In this document: positions 1 to 10,111 of the stretch, in pieces
Layout of the letters: the number at the start of each line of letters is the position of its first letter
How positions within the stretch are numbered: position 1 is the first letter of the stretch
NCBI RefSeq assembly: GCF_907163105.1
Contig: NZ_OU015321.1
Span: 1,999,001 to 2,063,000, forward strand
Origin: Cloacibacterium caeni
GTDB lineage: Bacteria > Bacteroidota > Bacteroidia > Flavobacteriales > Weeksellaceae
Length of the DNA: 64,000 nucleotides
Direction: 5' to 3'
Translations under genes and position numbers: made by a program
The notes under the pieces: generated by a model
Databases searched by the model: none
What the model was told of the DNA's origin: nothing
Seen by the model: only the letters and a program-made list of their open reading frames with translations

Positions 1-914
<914 letters not shown>

Positions 915-1112
915 CTATTTTAAAGTTTCTATTGTAGGGCTAATCTTTCAAAAAAAATGAAGACCAGCTCTTTTCTTATTTTTTGCATTGCAAATTTACG
1001 CATAATTTAGCAATGTAAGTTTATGATTTTTGTAGGGTATTTTTTGTATTTTTAAAACATAAAATCCTTCAAATTTTATTTAAAGATACTTATTAATTTT
1101 TAAAAAATTGCA

Positions 1113-1544
1113 ATGAAAAAATCTTTTAACTATATCTTAATATTAGGCTTCATCGGCATTATCAGCTGTGATAAAGAAAGCAAAACTGCCATAGAAAAAG
1201 AGGTAAAAGTAATCAAAACAATAGATGTTAATGGAGTAAGCAAAACAGATTCTATAATTTTAGAAAATACCAATTTAGAGGGCAAGATTACCAAAACCGA
1301 AAATAAAATTGAAAAAAAGGAGTACGTTTATCGTGCTTTTGATGGTACAGAAGCCAGTGTAACTTTTACTACGGGAATTAAGGAAGGTAACTTCATCCTT
1401 ATCGAAAGAAATAAACTCAAGATAGAACTACCTGAGATAGAAAGTGATATTTATGAAAAAGATGGTATAAAGGCAATATCTAAAGGAGATTTACTAACCA
1501 TTACCCAAAACGGACAAATTTTCGAGTTAAGTCGTAAAAAATAA
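1113..1544 (+). CDS. small putative lipoprotein, unknown function
   Basis: A 143-residue protein with a lipoprotein signal: MKKSF, a hydrophobic stretch (YILILGFIGII) and a lipobox ending in Cys19 (GIISC), followed by a charged, Lys/Glu-rich mature part. It should be exported and lipid-anchored. The middle (EYVYRAFDGTEASVTFTTG) looks beta-rich and could be a small sandwich domain, but I do not recognise a family. It is monocistronic and convergent with rplQ, sharing the bidirectional hairpin that follows. The ATG at 1113 is the only start preserving the signal peptide. Confidence 0.7.
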   Translation: MKKSFNYILILGFIGIISCDKESKTAIEKEVKVIKTIDVNGVSKTDSIILENTNLEGKITKTENKIEKKEYVYRAFDGTEASVTFTTGIKEGNFILIERNKLKIELPEIESDIYEKDGIKAISKGDLLTITQNGQIFELSRKK

Positions 1545-1550
1545 GCACAA

Positions 1551-1580
1551 AAAAACCATTCAGAAATCTGAATGGTTTTT
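1551..1580. terminator. bidirectional terminator between the lipoprotein gene and rplQ
   Basis: Perfect 14-bp inverted repeat AAAAACCATTCAGA / TCTGAATGGTTTTT around a 2-nt centre (4-nt loop in practice). A-tracts on the left and T-tracts on the right let it act on both strands: for the plus-strand lipoprotein gene and as the end of the ribosomal cluster on the minus strand, 21 bp after the rplQ stop. Confidence 0.88.
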
Positions 1581-1601
1581 TATTTATAGAAATTCTGAAA
1601 A

Positions 1602-2117
1602 TTATTCTTCAGTTTTTTCTTCAGTAGCTTCAGCTTTTGGCTCTTCTACTACAGCAGCTTCTTCTACCACTGGAGCAGCTACTACAGCAGCTTCTTTCTT
1701 AGTAGATCTTCTGCTTCTTCTAGTTGCTTTTTTCTCTTCAGCATTAGGATTGTAAAGTTCATTGAAATCTACAAGCTCGATTAATGCAGTGTCTGCAGCA
1801 TCACCAGGTCTGAAACCAGTCTTGATGATTCTAGTATAACCACCATTTCTGGTAGCGATTTTAGGAGCTACAGTTCTGAAAAGTTCTGCAACTGCTTCTT
1901 TACTTTGTAAGTAAGAGAAAGCAATTCTTCTGTTGTGCGTAGTATCTTCTTTAGCTTTAGTTAAGATAGGTTCTACGTATACTCTTAAAGCTTTAGCTTT
2001 AGCAACAGTAGTATTTATTCTTTTATGTTCAATTAGTGAGCATGCCATGTTAGAAAGCAAAGCGCTTCTGTGAGAGGCTGTTCTACCTAAGTGATTGAAT
2101 TTTTTTCCGTGTCTCAT
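1602..2117 (-). CDS. rplQ: 50S ribosomal protein L17 with acidic C-terminal tail
   Basis: Large-subunit protein bL17. The N-terminus [20 protein letters not shown] is diagnostic, and the core runs to about residue 120. After that comes a low-complexity tail of about 45 residues, basic first ([13 protein letters not shown]) and then Ala/Val/Glu-rich, bringing the protein to 171 residues against about 120-130 in enterobacteria. C-terminal extensions of this kind are known in Bacteroidota L17. It is the last gene of the cluster, 9 bp after rpoA, followed by the terminator at 1551-1580. Confidence 0.97.
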   Translation of the reverse strand: MRHGKKFNHLGRTASHRSALLSNMACSLIEHKRINTTVAKAKALRVYVEPILTKAKEDTTHNRRIAFSYLQSKEAVAELFRTVAPKIATRNGGYTRIIKTGFRPGDAADTALIELVDFNELYNPNAEEKKATRRSRRSTKKEAAVVAAPVVEEAAVVEEPKAEATEEKTEE

Positions 2118-2126
2118 TGTTAAGGA

Positions 2127-3122
2127 TTATTTATCAGCGTCTAACTTATATTTTGCAACATCAAACCCGAAGTTTAGTCCTTTTGAGTGAACAAGTTCTT
2201 CAAGTTCTGTCAATGATTTCTTACCGAAATTTCTGAATTTCATCAAATCAGACTTACTATAAGAAACTAATTCACCTAGAGTTTCTACTTCAGCTGCTTT
2301 TAGACAGTTAAGAGCTCTCACAGAAAGATCCATATCTGCTAATTTAGACTTAAGTAATTGTCTTGTGTGAAGGGTTTCTTCATCGTATTGGATTGATGCT
2401 TTTACAGCTTCAGTTTCTAGAGTTATTCTCTCATCAGAGAATAACATGAAATGATAAATTAATATCTTAGAAGCTTCAGTTAAAGCATTTTGAGGGGTGA
2501 TAGAACCATCCGTCTCAATGTCTAATACAAGTTTTTCGTAGTCTGTTTTTTGCTCTACACGATAGTTTTCAATGCTATATTGAACTTTCTTAATAGGAGT
2601 AAAGATAGAGTCAATTGCAATCGTTCCTATAGGTGCATTGTTAGATTTGTTTTGTTCTGAAGGAACATAACCTCTTCCTTTGTCGATGTTGAAATTCATT
2701 TCGAAAGACACCTCTTTTGTCAAGTTGCAGATTACTAAGTCTGGATTAAGTACCTCGAAGTTATTCATCGAGCTAGCAAAATCACCTGCAGTGATCACTT
2801 CTTTACCAGAAATTTTCACACTTACTTGTTCTGCTGATGCGTTTTCTACTTTTGCTTTAAGTCTTAATTGCTTAAGGTTAAGGATGATTTCCGTAACATC
2901 TTCTATTACACCTGGAATTGTTGAAAATTCGTGCTCTACTCCTTCTATTTTGATAGATGTGATAGCATATCCTTCTAGAGAAGAAAGTAAAACTCTTCTC
3001 AAAGCATTACCGATAGTAAGTCCGAATCCTGGCTCTAATGGTCTAAATTCGAATTGACCTTTGAAATCCGTAGAATTAAGTAGAATTACTTTGTCGGGTT
3101 TTATGAATTGTAAAATTGCCAT
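2127..3122 (-). CDS. rpoA: DNA-directed RNA polymerase alpha subunit
   Basis: 331 residues, normal length. The N-terminal dimerisation and assembly domain includes [20 protein letters not shown] (about residues 30-50). The C-terminal DNA/activator-binding domain includes [14 protein letters not shown] type sequence and the helix-hairpin-helix region ([19 protein letters not shown], about residues 290-310). It lies between rpsD and rplQ, the usual alpha-operon position, so polymerase assembly is transcribed together with ribosomal proteins. Confidence 0.98.
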   Translation of the reverse strand: MAILQFIKPDKVILLNSTDFKGQFEFRPLEPGFGLTIGNALRRVLLSSLEGYAITSIKIEGVEHEFSTIPGVIEDVTEIILNLKQLRLKAKVENASAEQVSVKISGKEVITAGDFASSMNNFEVLNPDLVICNLTKEVSFEMNFNIDKGRGYVPSEQNKSNNAPIGTIAIDSIFTPIKKVQYSIENYRVEQKTDYEKLVLDIETDGSITPQNALTEASKILIYHFMLFSDERITLETEAVKASIQYDEETLHTRQLLKSKLADMDLSVRALNCLKAAEVETLGELVSYSKSDLMKFRNFGKKSLTELEELVHSKGLNFGFDVAKYKLDADK

Positions 3123-3153
3123 AATATTGGGTTGAGCAAAAATTTGATTAAAA

Positions 3154-3762
3154 TTATTTAGAGTATAATTCGACGATTAGCTGTTCTTTGATATCTTCAG
3201 GGATCTGAATTCTTTCAGGAGCTGAGATAAAAGTACCTTCTTTCTTTTCGTCGTTAAATTGTAACCATTCATAAGATGATTTAGAAGCTAATGAATCAGC
3301 AATTACTTCTAGAGATTTAGATTTTTCTCTAATAGCGATTACGTCACCTGCTTTTAATAAATATGAAGGGATGTTTACAATTTCTCCGTTTACTGTTACG
3401 TGTCTGTGAGAAACTAACTGTCTAGCACCAGCTCTGGTTTTAGAAAAACCAAATCTGTATACTACGTTATCTAATCTAGATTCACATAATTGTAAAAGAA
3501 CCTCACCTGTAACGCCTTTGCTTCTGTGCGCTTTATCGAAAAGGTTAGCAAATTGTCTTTCTAAGATACCGTAAGTATATTTAGCTTTTTGTTTTTCAGC
3601 TAACTGTACAGCATATTCAGATTTTTTAGCACCTCTTCTTTTGTTAGGTCCGTGTTGTCCTGGTGGTTGATTTTTTCTTTTTTCGAAACTTTTATCGTCT
3701 CCGTAAATTGCAGCACCAAATTTACGTGCAATTTTAGTTTTTGGTCCAATATATCTTGCCAT
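3154..3762 (-). CDS. rpsD: 30S ribosomal protein S4
   Basis: Primary 16S-binding assembly protein uS4, 202 residues. It starts [16 protein letters not shown] and has a central S4 RNA-binding domain ([33 protein letters not shown], about residues 90-125). The N-terminal region has no Cys cluster, so it is the zinc-free form. It lies 31 bp upstream of rpoA within the alpha part of the cluster. In E. coli S4 represses this operon; I see no homologous pseudoknot that I could defend here. Confidence 0.98.
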   Translation of the reverse strand: MARYIGPKTKIARKFGAAIYGDDKSFEKRKNQPPGQHGPNKRRGAKKSEYAVQLAEKQKAKYTYGILERQFANLFDKAHRSKGVTGEVLLQLCESRLDNVVYRFGFSKTRAGARQLVSHRHVTVNGEIVNIPSYLLKAGDVIAIREKSKSLEVIADSLASKSSYEWLQFNDEKKEGTFISAPERIQIPEDIKEQLIVELYSK

Positions 3763-3780
3763 AGGTTAAATTTCTAAAAA

Positions 3781-4170
3781 TTAAACTCTTCTTCTTTTAG
3801 GTGGTCTACATCCATTGTGTGGCATAGGAGTCACGTCAATGATTTCTGAAACTTCAATTCCTGAATTGTGAATAGATCTGATTGCAGATTCTCTACCTGC
3901 ACCTGGACCTTTTACAAACACCTTTACTCTTCTTAAACCAGCTTCGTAAGCTACTGAAGAGCAATTTTCTGCAGCCATTTGAGCTGCGAATGGAGTATTC
4001 TTTTTAGAACCTCTGAATCCCATTTTACCGGCAGAAGACCAAGAAATTACTTCTCCGTTTTTGTTTGTCAAAGAAATAATAATATTATTGAAAGAAGCTT
4101 GGATATGTGCTTCACCAATAGCTTCTACTTTTACTTTTCTTTTTTTAACTACTTTAGTTTGTTTTGCCAT
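3781..4170 (-). CDS. rpsK: 30S ribosomal protein S11
   Basis: Platform protein uS11, 129 residues. Recognised by [35 protein letters not shown] and the conserved C-terminus [18 protein letters not shown]. It has a short Lys/Arg-rich N-terminal extension ([15 protein letters not shown]), as is usual. It lies between rpsM and rpsD in the canonical order, 16-18 bp from each neighbour. Confidence 0.98.
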   Translation of the reverse strand: MAKQTKVVKKRKVKVEAIGEAHIQASFNNIIISLTNKNGEVISWSSAGKMGFRGSKKNTPFAAQMAAENCSSVAYEAGLRRVKVFVKGPGAGRESAIRSIHNSGIEVSEIIDVTPMPHNGCRPPKRRRV

Positions 4171-4186
4171 AATTCTAATCTAAAGA

Positions 4187-4564
4187 TTATTTACTTGCTT
4201 TTTTCTTGTTAGCAACTGTTTTTCTCTTTCCTTTACGGGTTCTAGAATTGTTTTTCGTTCTTTGGCCTCTTAAAGGTAATCCCAGTCTGTGACGTATTCC
4301 TCGTTGGCAACCTATGTCCATCAATCTCTTGATATTCAATTGCACTTCAGAACGTAATTCACCTTCTACTTTGATGTTTTCAGTGATGTAATTTCTGATT
4401 GCAGCCAATTCATCGTCATTCCATTCGTTGACTTTCTTGTCTTCGCTGATACCGGCATTTTTAAGGATTTCAGAAGCTGTGCTTCTACCAATTCCGTAAA
4501 TGTAAGTTAAACCGATAACGCCTCTTTTGTTTTTTGGTAAATCAATACCTGAAATTCTCGCCAT
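4187..4564 (-). CDS. rpsM: 30S ribosomal protein S13
   Basis: Head protein uS13 contacting the P-site tRNA and the L5 bridge; 125 residues. It begins [20 protein letters not shown], has a helix-two-turn-helix region ([19 protein letters not shown]), and ends with the basic tail [19 protein letters not shown] typical of S13. It is preceded by rpmJ and followed by rpsK, the standard order after infA-rpmJ. Confidence 0.98.
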   Translation of the reverse strand: MARISGIDLPKNKRGVIGLTYIYGIGRSTASEILKNAGISEDKKVNEWNDDELAAIRNYITENIKVEGELRSEVQLNIKRLMDIGCQRGIRHRLGLPLRGQRTKNNSRTRKGKRKTVANKKKASK

Positions 4565-4573
4565 AATTTAATT

Positions 4574-4690
4574 TTAGCCTTGTCTTTGTTTAAATTTTGG
4601 GTTCTTCTTGTTAATAATGTACAATCTGCCTTTTCTTCTTACGATTTTGCAATCTGCACTTCTTTTTTTAATTGATGCTCTAACTTTCAT
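4574..4690 (-). CDS. rpmJ: 50S ribosomal protein L36, zinc-free form
   Basis: A 38-residue gene between infA and rpsM. It starts at the ATG at 4688-4690 with [20 protein letters not shown] and ends PKFKQRQG, the invariant L36 ends. In the zinc-binding form the ligands are Cys11, Cys14, Cys27 and His33. Here they are Ser11, Cys14, Asn27 and Phe33, so only one ligand remains and the protein cannot form the zinc ribbon. It is therefore a 'C-minus' type L36. It lies 9 bp from rpsM and 11 bp from infA. Confidence 0.96.
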   Translation of the reverse strand: MKVRASIKKRSADCKIVRRKGRLYIINKKNPKFKQRQG

Positions 4691-4701
4691 TAGTATTTAA
4701 T

Positions 4702-4917
4702 TTAATATCTAAATGTTATTCTTCCTTTTGATAAATCATAAGGAGAGAGTTCTAATTTTACCTTGTCTCCTGGTAAAAGTTTTATGTAATGCATTCTCAT
4801 TTTCCCTGAAATGTGAGCGATGAGAACATGCCCATTTTCCAGTTCCACACGGAACATGGCGTTAGATAGTGCTTCCACTATAACGCCATCTTGTTCTATA
4901 TGTTTTTGTTTTGCCAT
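4702..4917 (-). CDS. infA: translation initiation factor IF-1
   Basis: A 71-residue OB-fold protein that binds the ribosomal A site during initiation. It starts [20 protein letters not shown] and contains [32 protein letters not shown], the IF-1 signature, ending ITFRY. Length is normal. It lies between secY and rpmJ, the standard spc-operon location, which ties initiation factor output to ribosomal protein synthesis. Confidence 0.98.
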   Translation of the reverse strand: MAKQKHIEQDGVIVEALSNAMFRVELENGHVLIAHISGKMRMHYIKLLPGDKVKLELSPYDLSKGRITFRY

Positions 4918-4926
4918 AGATGTTTT

Positions 4927-6306
4927 TTATAAGTTTGATGTTCTAGATAATTTAGATTGCATCAATCCATCATAGTGATGGTTCAACAAATACGTGTTGA
5001 TTTGCTGAACTGTATCTAAAATTACTCCTACCATGATCAATAATGAAGTTCCTCCGAAAAAATGGGAGAATCCTTCAGTCTGAACAAAGCCTCCATGCAC
5101 TAAAGCTGGAAGGATTGCAAAGATAGATAAAAAAACCGCACCCGGCAAGGTTATTTTAGATAAAATATCATCTAAGTAATTTGCAGTCTCTTGTCCTGGT
5201 CTTACTTTCGGTATTAAACCTCCATTTCTCTTTAAGTCATCTGCCATTTGATTCACTGGAATAGTGATGGCTGTGTAGAAATAAGAGAAGATGATAATTA
5301 AAATTACTAGTAATACATTATACTGCCAGCTGAATGGATTTTTGAATCCTGCTAAGAAAGTATTGGTATCATCGAATTTAGTTAACAAACCAGGAACAAA
5401 CATTAATGCTTGTGCGAAAATTAGTGGCATTACTCCAGATGCATTTACTTTTAGAGGAATCCATTGTCTTGCTCCTTGTAATAAATTTCTGTTTGCACCA
5501 CCTGTTGCGTGAGCTCTACTTACATACTGAATAGGAATTTTTCTTACCGCAACTGAAAGTACAATTGCTAATAAGATTACCACCAACCAGAATAAAACCT
5601 CGATGAGGATCATGATGCTTCCTAAACCTCCGTTTCCTGTTTGAGTAGTAAATTCTTGTAAAAATGCAGTTGGTAAACCAGCTAGAATCCCTACCATGAT
5701 TAAGATAGAAATCCCGTTACCAATGCCTTTATCTGTAATTTTTTCTCCTAACCACATTGCAAAGATAGAACCTGCAACTAATATCACTACACTTGGAACA
5801 TAAAATGCAATAGATTGCGGATCAATATAATACGCAGATCTAAATTGTTCGTAAGGTAAAAAAACCTGTGTAATAGTACCTAGGTAAAATGGTGCTTGTA
5901 CGAGACAAACACCTATTGTTAACCATCTTGTAATTTGATTTAAGGTTTTTCTACCACTTTCACCATCTTTCTGAAGTTTCTGTAAATAAGGAATTGCCAT
6001 TCCCATAAGCTGCACAATAATAGATGCAGAAATGTACGGCATGATTCCTAGAGCCATGATTGAAGCATGACTGAAAGCTCCTCCAGTAAATGATGATAAT
6101 AGACCTAATAGACCTGCAGCTTGTTTACCGCCACCTTGTTTTTGAAAATGATCTAATAAATTTCCTACTTCTGCCATGTTAATAGCTGGTAGAGAAATAT
6201 AAGAAGCAAATCTATATACTAGAATCAAAGAAAGAGTGACAATAATCTTGTCCCTCAATTCTTGTAAACTCCAGATGTTTTTAAGTGTTTGAATAAAACC
6301 TTTCAT
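4927..6306 (-). CDS. secY: preprotein translocase subunit SecY
   Basis: Central pore of the Sec translocon in the inner membrane, 459 residues with about ten predicted membrane segments. The conserved plug and lateral-gate regions are visible: FTGGAFSHASIMALGIMPYISASIIVQL (about residues 72-100), the cytoplasmic loop EKITDKGIGNGISILIMVGI, and SRAHATGGANRNLL. A C-terminal loop follows the GVILDTVQQI segment. It lies between rplO and infA as in most bacteria and supplies export for the many lipoproteins and outer-membrane proteins in this window. Confidence 0.98.
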   Translation of the reverse strand: MKGFIQTLKNIWSLQELRDKIIVTLSLILVYRFASYISLPAINMAEVGNLLDHFQKQGGGKQAAGLLGLLSSFTGGAFSHASIMALGIMPYISASIIVQLMGMAIPYLQKLQKDGESGRKTLNQITRWLTIGVCLVQAPFYLGTITQVFLPYEQFRSAYYIDPQSIAFYVPSVVILVAGSIFAMWLGEKITDKGIGNGISILIMVGILAGLPTAFLQEFTTQTGNGGLGSIMILIEVLFWLVVILLAIVLSVAVRKIPIQYVSRAHATGGANRNLLQGARQWIPLKVNASGVMPLIFAQALMFVPGLLTKFDDTNTFLAGFKNPFSWQYNVLLVILIIIFSYFYTAITIPVNQMADDLKRNGGLIPKVRPGQETANYLDDILSKITLPGAVFLSIFAILPALVHGGFVQTEGFSHFFGGTSLLIMVGVILDTVQQINTYLLNHHYDGLMQSKLSRTSNL

Positions 6307-6315
6307 TTGTTTTTA

Positions 6316-6762
6316 TTAAAGAGTGATCGCTTTACCTCCTGCTTTAGAGATTGCCTCTTCAGCAGATTTAGTGAATTTGTTAGCAGAAATAGAAACAGAA
6401 GATTTAAGTTCTCCTCTACCCATAATTTTCACTAATTCATTTTTAGAAGATAAACCATTTTCTACCAATACTTCTTTAGTAACTTCAGAAAGATTTTTAG
6501 CGTCTACTAATGCTTGAATAGTATCTAGATTAATAGCTCTGTATTCTTTTCTGTTAATGTTATTAAATCCGAATTTTGGTAATCTTCTTTGTAAAGGCAT
6601 TTGACCACCTTCAAAACCTATTTTCTGTGAGTAACCAGCTCTTGATTTTTGACCTTTGTGACCTTTTGTAGATGTACCACCTTTGCCACTACCTTGTCCT
6701 CTACCTACTCTTTTTGAATTATGAGTAGCTCCAGATGCTGGTTGAATATTATTTAAATTCAT
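6316..6762 (-). CDS. rplO: 50S ribosomal protein L15
   Basis: uL15, a late assembly protein of the large subunit, 148 residues. It starts MNLNNIQPASGATHNSKRVG with the Gly-rich loop GRGQGSGKGGTSTKGHKGQ that threads into 23S rRNA, then GYSQKIGFEGGQMPLQRRLPK. The C-terminal globular domain is normal. It lies directly upstream of secY, the canonical spc order. Confidence 0.98.
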   Translation of the reverse strand: MNLNNIQPASGATHNSKRVGRGQGSGKGGTSTKGHKGQKSRAGYSQKIGFEGGQMPLQRRLPKFGFNNINRKEYRAINLDTIQALVDAKNLSEVTKEVLVENGLSSKNELVKIMGRGELKSSVSISANKFTKSAEEAISKAGGKAITL

Positions 6763-6778
6763 TTTTGTTAAAATTTAA

Positions 6779-6958
6779 TTAGTTTTCCTGTACTTCTACT
6801 AAATGTCTCACTGCTGCTACCATACCTAAGATAGATGGAGTAGCTTCGTGTTCTACAACTTGGTTTAATTTTTTAAGACCAAGAGCTACTAAAGTATCTT
6901 TTTGTACTTTAGGTCTTTTGATAGCACTTCTTACTTGTTTGATTTTAATTGTTGCCAT
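6779..6958 (-). CDS. rpmD: 50S ribosomal protein L30
   Basis: A 59-residue uL30. Read on the minus strand from the ATG at 6956-6958 it gives MATIKIKQVRSAIKRPKVQK, then DTLVALGLKKLNQVVEH and a TPSILGMVAAVRHLV end, all typical L30 positions. Length matches the bacterial family (about 58-60). It fits exactly between rpsE (11 bp away) and rplO (16 bp), the usual S5-L30-L15 order. Confidence 0.97.
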   Translation of the reverse strand: MATIKIKQVRSAIKRPKVQKDTLVALGLKKLNQVVEHEATPSILGMVAAVRHLVEVQEN

Positions 6959-6969
6959 GATATAAAAAA

Positions 6970-7491
6970 TTAACCGTTAAACACTTTAGTTAAAGAAATT
7001 CCTCTCATTCTTGCAATTTCTTCTGGTCTTCTGATATCTAACAATGCTTTGAAAGTTGCCTTTACCACATTGTGAGGGTTAGAAGAACCTTTAGATTTTG
7101 AAAGTACATCATGTACTCCTGCAGATTCTAGTACCGCTCTTACCGCACCACCTGCGATTAATCCTGTACCGTGAGAAGCTGGTCTTAAGAAGATATCAGC
7201 ACCACCGTATCTAGCAGAAGTTTGGTGAGGGATTGTATGATTCATTACAGGAACTTTCACTAAATTTTTCTTAGCATCTTCTACTGCTTTAGCAATAGCA
7301 GAAGCAACTTCTTTAGATTTACCTAAACCGAAACCGATTACTCCGTCTTCATTACCTACTACTACGATTGCAGAAAATCCGAAAGCTCTACCTCCTTTGG
7401 TTACTTTAGTTACTCTGTTTACGGCAACTAGACGATCTTTAAGTTCTAGACCACCTGGTTTTACTCTTTCTATATTATCTAATCCTAACAT
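6970..7491 (-). CDS. rpsE: 30S ribosomal protein S5
   Basis: uS5, involved in decoding accuracy and mRNA helicase activity, 173 residues. An N-terminal double-stranded RNA-binding-like domain is seen ([20 protein letters not shown], then [20 protein letters not shown]). The C-terminal domain carries [23 protein letters not shown]-type sequence (here [20 protein letters not shown]) and the [20 protein letters not shown] motif. It lies between rplR and rpmD in the standard order. Confidence 0.98.
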   Translation of the reverse strand: MLGLDNIERVKPGGLELKDRLVAVNRVTKVTKGGRAFGFSAIVVVGNEDGVIGFGLGKSKEVASAIAKAVEDAKKNLVKVPVMNHTIPHQTSARYGGADIFLRPASHGTGLIAGGAVRAVLESAGVHDVLSKSKGSSNPHNVVKATFKALLDIRRPEEIARMRGISLTKVFNG

Positions 7492-7504
7492 AATTTTTTA
7501 ATTT

Positions 7505-7858
7505 TTAAAATTTCAAACCACCTTCTCTAGCACCGTCTGCAAGAGCTTTTACTCTACCGTGATATACGAAACCGTTTCTATCAAAAACTACTTTTTCAAA
7601 TCCAGCAGCTAAAGCTTTTTCAGCAATTTTCTTACCTACTGCAGTTGCAACTTCAGTTTTAGTTCCATTAGCATCTACTCCTTTCTCTCTAGAAGAAGCA
7701 GCTACTAAAGTTTTACCTTCTTTATCGTCAATTAATTGAGCGTAGATTTCTTTGTTACTCTTGTAAACAGAAAGTCTTGGCGCTGAAGAAGTTCCAGAGA
7801 TTTTGCCTCTTACTCTTCTTTTAATTCTATCTCTTTTTTGTACTTTTGTTAATGCCAT
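7505..7858 (-). CDS. rplR: 50S ribosomal protein L18
   Basis: uL18, a 5S rRNA-binding protein of the central protuberance, 117 residues. It has a basic N-terminus ([20 protein letters not shown]), [18 protein letters not shown] and the C-terminal [28 protein letters not shown] signature. It sits between rplF (11 bp) and rpsE (13 bp), the usual order. Confidence 0.98.
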   Translation of the reverse strand: MALTKVQKRDRIKRRVRGKISGTSSAPRLSVYKSNKEIYAQLIDDKEGKTLVAASSREKGVDANGTKTEVATAVGKKIAEKALAAGFEKVVFDRNGFVYHGRVKALADGAREGGLKF

Positions 7859-7869
7859 TGTCTTAATTT

Positions 7870-8415
7870 TTAAGCAGATTTACCAGCTTTACGTCTAATT
7901 ATTTCACCAACGAATTTCACACCTTTACCTTTGTATGGTTCTGGTTTTCTGAATGAGCGAATTTTAGCAGCCACCATTCCCAATAATTGTTTGTCATAAG
8001 AAGACAAAGTGATGATTGGGTTTTTACCTTTTTCTGTTAAAGTATCTACTGTGATTTCTTTTGGAAGATCTAGTACGATACCGTGAGAGAAACCTAGAGC
8101 TAATTCTAGTTTTTGACCAGAGTGAGATGCTCTATAACCTACCCCTACTAATTCTAATTTTTTGGTGAAACCTTCAGAGGTTCCTACCACCATATTATTG
8201 ATTAACGCTCTATAAAGACCGTGTAATGCTTTATGATTTTTAGCTTCAGATGGTCTGTTTACAGTGATTTTACCATCTTCTTGCTCAAGAGTAATTCCGC
8301 CTGTAATTTCTTGAGAAAGTTCTCCTTTAGGACCTTTCACAGTTACTACATTATCGTTTACAGTAACTGTAACACCTGCAGGAATTTCTATAATTGATTT
8401 ACCAATTCTTGACAT
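7870..8415 (-). CDS. rplF: 50S ribosomal protein L6
   Basis: uL6, located near the factor-binding site, 181 residues with two repeated alpha/beta domains. It begins [19 protein letters not shown], has VKGPKGELS at about residues 28-36, and in the second domain the conserved [11 protein letters not shown] close to the C-terminus. It follows rpsH by 19 bp and precedes rplR. Confidence 0.98.
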   Translation of the reverse strand: MSRIGKSIIEIPAGVTVTVNDNVVTVKGPKGELSQEITGGITLEQEDGKITVNRPSEAKNHKALHGLYRALINNMVVGTSEGFTKKLELVGVGYRASHSGQKLELALGFSHGIVLDLPKEITVDTLTEKGKNPIITLSSYDKQLLGMVAAKIRSFRKPEPYKGKGVKFVGEIIRRKAGKSA

Positions 8416-8434
8416 TTCTTCCTAATTTTTACAA

Positions 8435-8833
8435 TTAATAAACATAGCAGATTACTTCGCCACCTACTTTTTCTTCTCTGGCTTTCTTATCAGTCATTAC
8501 TCCCTTAGAAGTAGAGATGATAGCTACACCTAAACCGTTTAATACTCTTGGTAATTCTTCTGTACCAGCGTATTTTCTCAAACCTGGTCTAGAAGCTCTT
8601 TGGATAGACTTAATAGCCGGTTTGTTAGTTTGCTTATCATATTTCAAAGCGATTTTGATAGTCCCTTGAACAGCGTTATCTTCAAACTTGTAGTTTAAGA
8701 TGTAACCTTGATCAAATAAGATTTTCGTAATCTCCTTTTTGATTTTTGATGCAGGAATTTCCACCACTTTGTGGCCTGCGCTTTGTGCGTTCCTTACTCT
8801 AGTTAGGAAATCTGAAATTGGATCTGTTACCAT
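8435..8833 (-). CDS. rpsH: 30S ribosomal protein S8
   Basis: uS8, a primary 16S-binding protein, 132 residues. It begins MVTDPISDFLTRVRNAQSAG and ends with the RNA-contacting ISTSKGVMTDKKAREEKVGGEVICYVY region. In E. coli S8 also represses the spc operon by binding mRNA near the L5 start. Here a 110-bp spacer with a clear hairpin separates it from rpsN, the largest gap in this part of the cluster. Confidence 0.98.
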   Translation of the reverse strand: MVTDPISDFLTRVRNAQSAGHKVVEIPASKIKKEITKILFDQGYILNYKFEDNAVQGTIKIALKYDKQTNKPAIKSIQRASRPGLRKYAGTEELPRVLNGLGVAIISTSKGVMTDKKAREEKVGGEVICYVY

Positions 8834-8879
8834 TTTTTTATTTTAAATTATTATTGGTGAATGATATTCAGTATTGCAG

Positions 8880-8909
8880 ATGGCTTTTAATTTTGAGGCT
8901 AAAAGCCAT
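8880..8909 (-). other. hairpin in the rpsN-rpsH intercistronic spacer
   Basis: Perfect 10-bp inverted repeat ATGGCTTTTA / TAAAAGCCAT (8880-8889 and 8900-8909) with a 10-nt loop, inside the 110-bp gap 8834-8943. There is no T-run directly after the stem, so it does not look like a full intrinsic terminator. An mRNA processing, stability or protein-binding element is possible, including autoregulation by S8 or S14, but this is only inferred from position. Confidence 0.5.
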
Positions 8910-8943
8910 AAGCAACTTAAATATCTTGATTAAAAACTAATTG

Positions 8944-9213
8944 TTACCAACTTGCTTTTTTAACTCCCGGGATAAGACCATTGTTAGCCATTTCTCTGAA
9001 AGTAACTCTCGAAATACCGAAAGTTCTCATGTAACCTCTTGGTCTTCCTGTTAATTTACATCTGTTGTGTAATCTTACAGGAGAAGCGTTTTTAGGTAAT
9101 TTCTGAAGTGCTTCATAATCACCTGCTTCTTTTAGGGCAGCTCTTTTAGCAGCATATTTAGCAACTAGTGCTTCTCTTTTGCGCTCACGCGCTTTCATTG
9201 ATTCTTTTGCCAT
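8944..9213 (-). CDS. rpsN: 30S ribosomal protein S14, zinc-free form
   Basis: uS14, 89 residues. It has the long, zinc-free N-terminal form ([20 protein letters not shown]), then [23 protein letters not shown] and the terminal [11 protein letters not shown]. Only one Cys is present, so there is no CxxC zinc ribbon, in agreement with the zinc-free L36 encoded in the same cluster. It lies 3 bp after rplE and before the hairpin-bearing spacer. Confidence 0.98.
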   Translation of the reverse strand: MAKESMKARERKREALVAKYAAKRAALKEAGDYEALQKLPKNASPVRLHNRCKLTGRPRGYMRTFGISRVTFREMANNGLIPGVKKASW

Positions 9214-9216
9214 TTC

Positions 9217-9768
9217 TTAGTTCTTTTTAAACGGTAAACCGAAATGAGTTAATAATGCTTTTGCTTCTTTGTCAGTTTTAGCAGTAGTAACGAAAGTGAT
9301 GTCCATCCCTTGGATTTTTTTCACTTTGTCGATCACGATTTCTGGGAAGATAATTTGCTCAGTAATCCCTAAGTTGTAATTACCTCTACCATCGAAACCA
9401 TCGGCTTTGATACCGTTAAAATCTCTAATTCTTGGTAAAGCAGATGACGTAAGTCTATCTAAAAATTCGTACATTTTTTCTGCTCTAAGCGTTACTCTTG
9501 CACCAACTGGCATCCCTTTTCTTAATTTGAAAGCTGCCTCGTCTTTTTTAGATAAAGTTCCTACTGCTTTTTGACCAGTGATAGCTGTAAGTTCTTCTAC
9601 TGCATAGTCTACGATTTTTTTGTCTGCAGTTGCAGCACCTAAACCTTGAGACACAACAATTTTTTCTAATTTAGGTACTTGCATGATAGATTTGTACCCA
9701 AATTCTTCCATCATTGCTGGAACAATTTTTTCTGTATATAATTTTTTGGGTCTTGCTACGTATTCCAT
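9217..9768 (-). CDS. rplE: 50S ribosomal protein L5
   Basis: uL5, a 5S rRNA-binding protein forming an intersubunit bridge with S13; 183 residues. Recognised by [26 protein letters not shown] near the start, the [31 protein letters not shown] stretch and the C-terminal [28 protein letters not shown]. It is 2 bp from rplX and 3 bp from rpsN, suggesting tight translational coupling. Confidence 0.98.
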   Translation of the reverse strand: MEYVARPKKLYTEKIVPAMMEEFGYKSIMQVPKLEKIVVSQGLGAATADKKIVDYAVEELTAITGQKAVGTLSKKDEAAFKLRKGMPVGARVTLRAEKMYEFLDRLTSSALPRIRDFNGIKADGFDGRGNYNLGITEQIIFPEIVIDKVKKIQGMDITFVTTAKTDKEAKALLTHFGLPFKKN

Positions 9769-9770
9769 AA

Positions 9771-10091
9771 TTAGATTTCTTTACCTGTTGTTTTAGCAAT
9801 TCTTACTTTTTTATCACCTTCTACTTTATACGCTACTTTAGTAGCTTTTCCGTTTGCATCTACTAGAGATACGTTAGAAATATTAATAGATGCTTCTTTT
9901 TCTACGATTCCGCCTTGAGGATTAGATGCAGATGGTTTTACGTGTTTTTTAACAACGTTTACACCTGCTACGATAACTCTAGCATCAGCGTTTTCTTTCT
10001 TAATCACTTCTAGAACTTCACCTTTACTACCTTTGTTTTTACCAGTAGTAACGATTACGTTATCTCCTCTTTTTATTTTAACTTTTGCCAT
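9771..10091 (-). CDS. rplX: 50S ribosomal protein L24
   Basis: uL24, an assembly initiator binding the 5' end of 23S rRNA, 106 residues. The KOW motif is clear near the start ([24 protein letters not shown]), followed by [14 protein letters not shown] and the [19 protein letters not shown] segment. It lies in the standard L14-L24-L5 order. Confidence 0.98.
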   Translation of the reverse strand: MAKVKIKRGDNVIVTTGKNKGSKGEVLEVIKKENADARVIVAGVNVVKKHVKPSASNPQGGIVEKEASINISNVSLVDANGKATKVAYKVEGDKKVRIAKTTGKEI

Positions 10092-10111
10092 TTTTTCTAA
10101 AATTTTTAAAA

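Noticed and set aside
2680-3057. 125-residue plus-strand frame inside rpoA
   Set aside because: Antisense shadow of a highly conserved gene; no promoter or family similarity.
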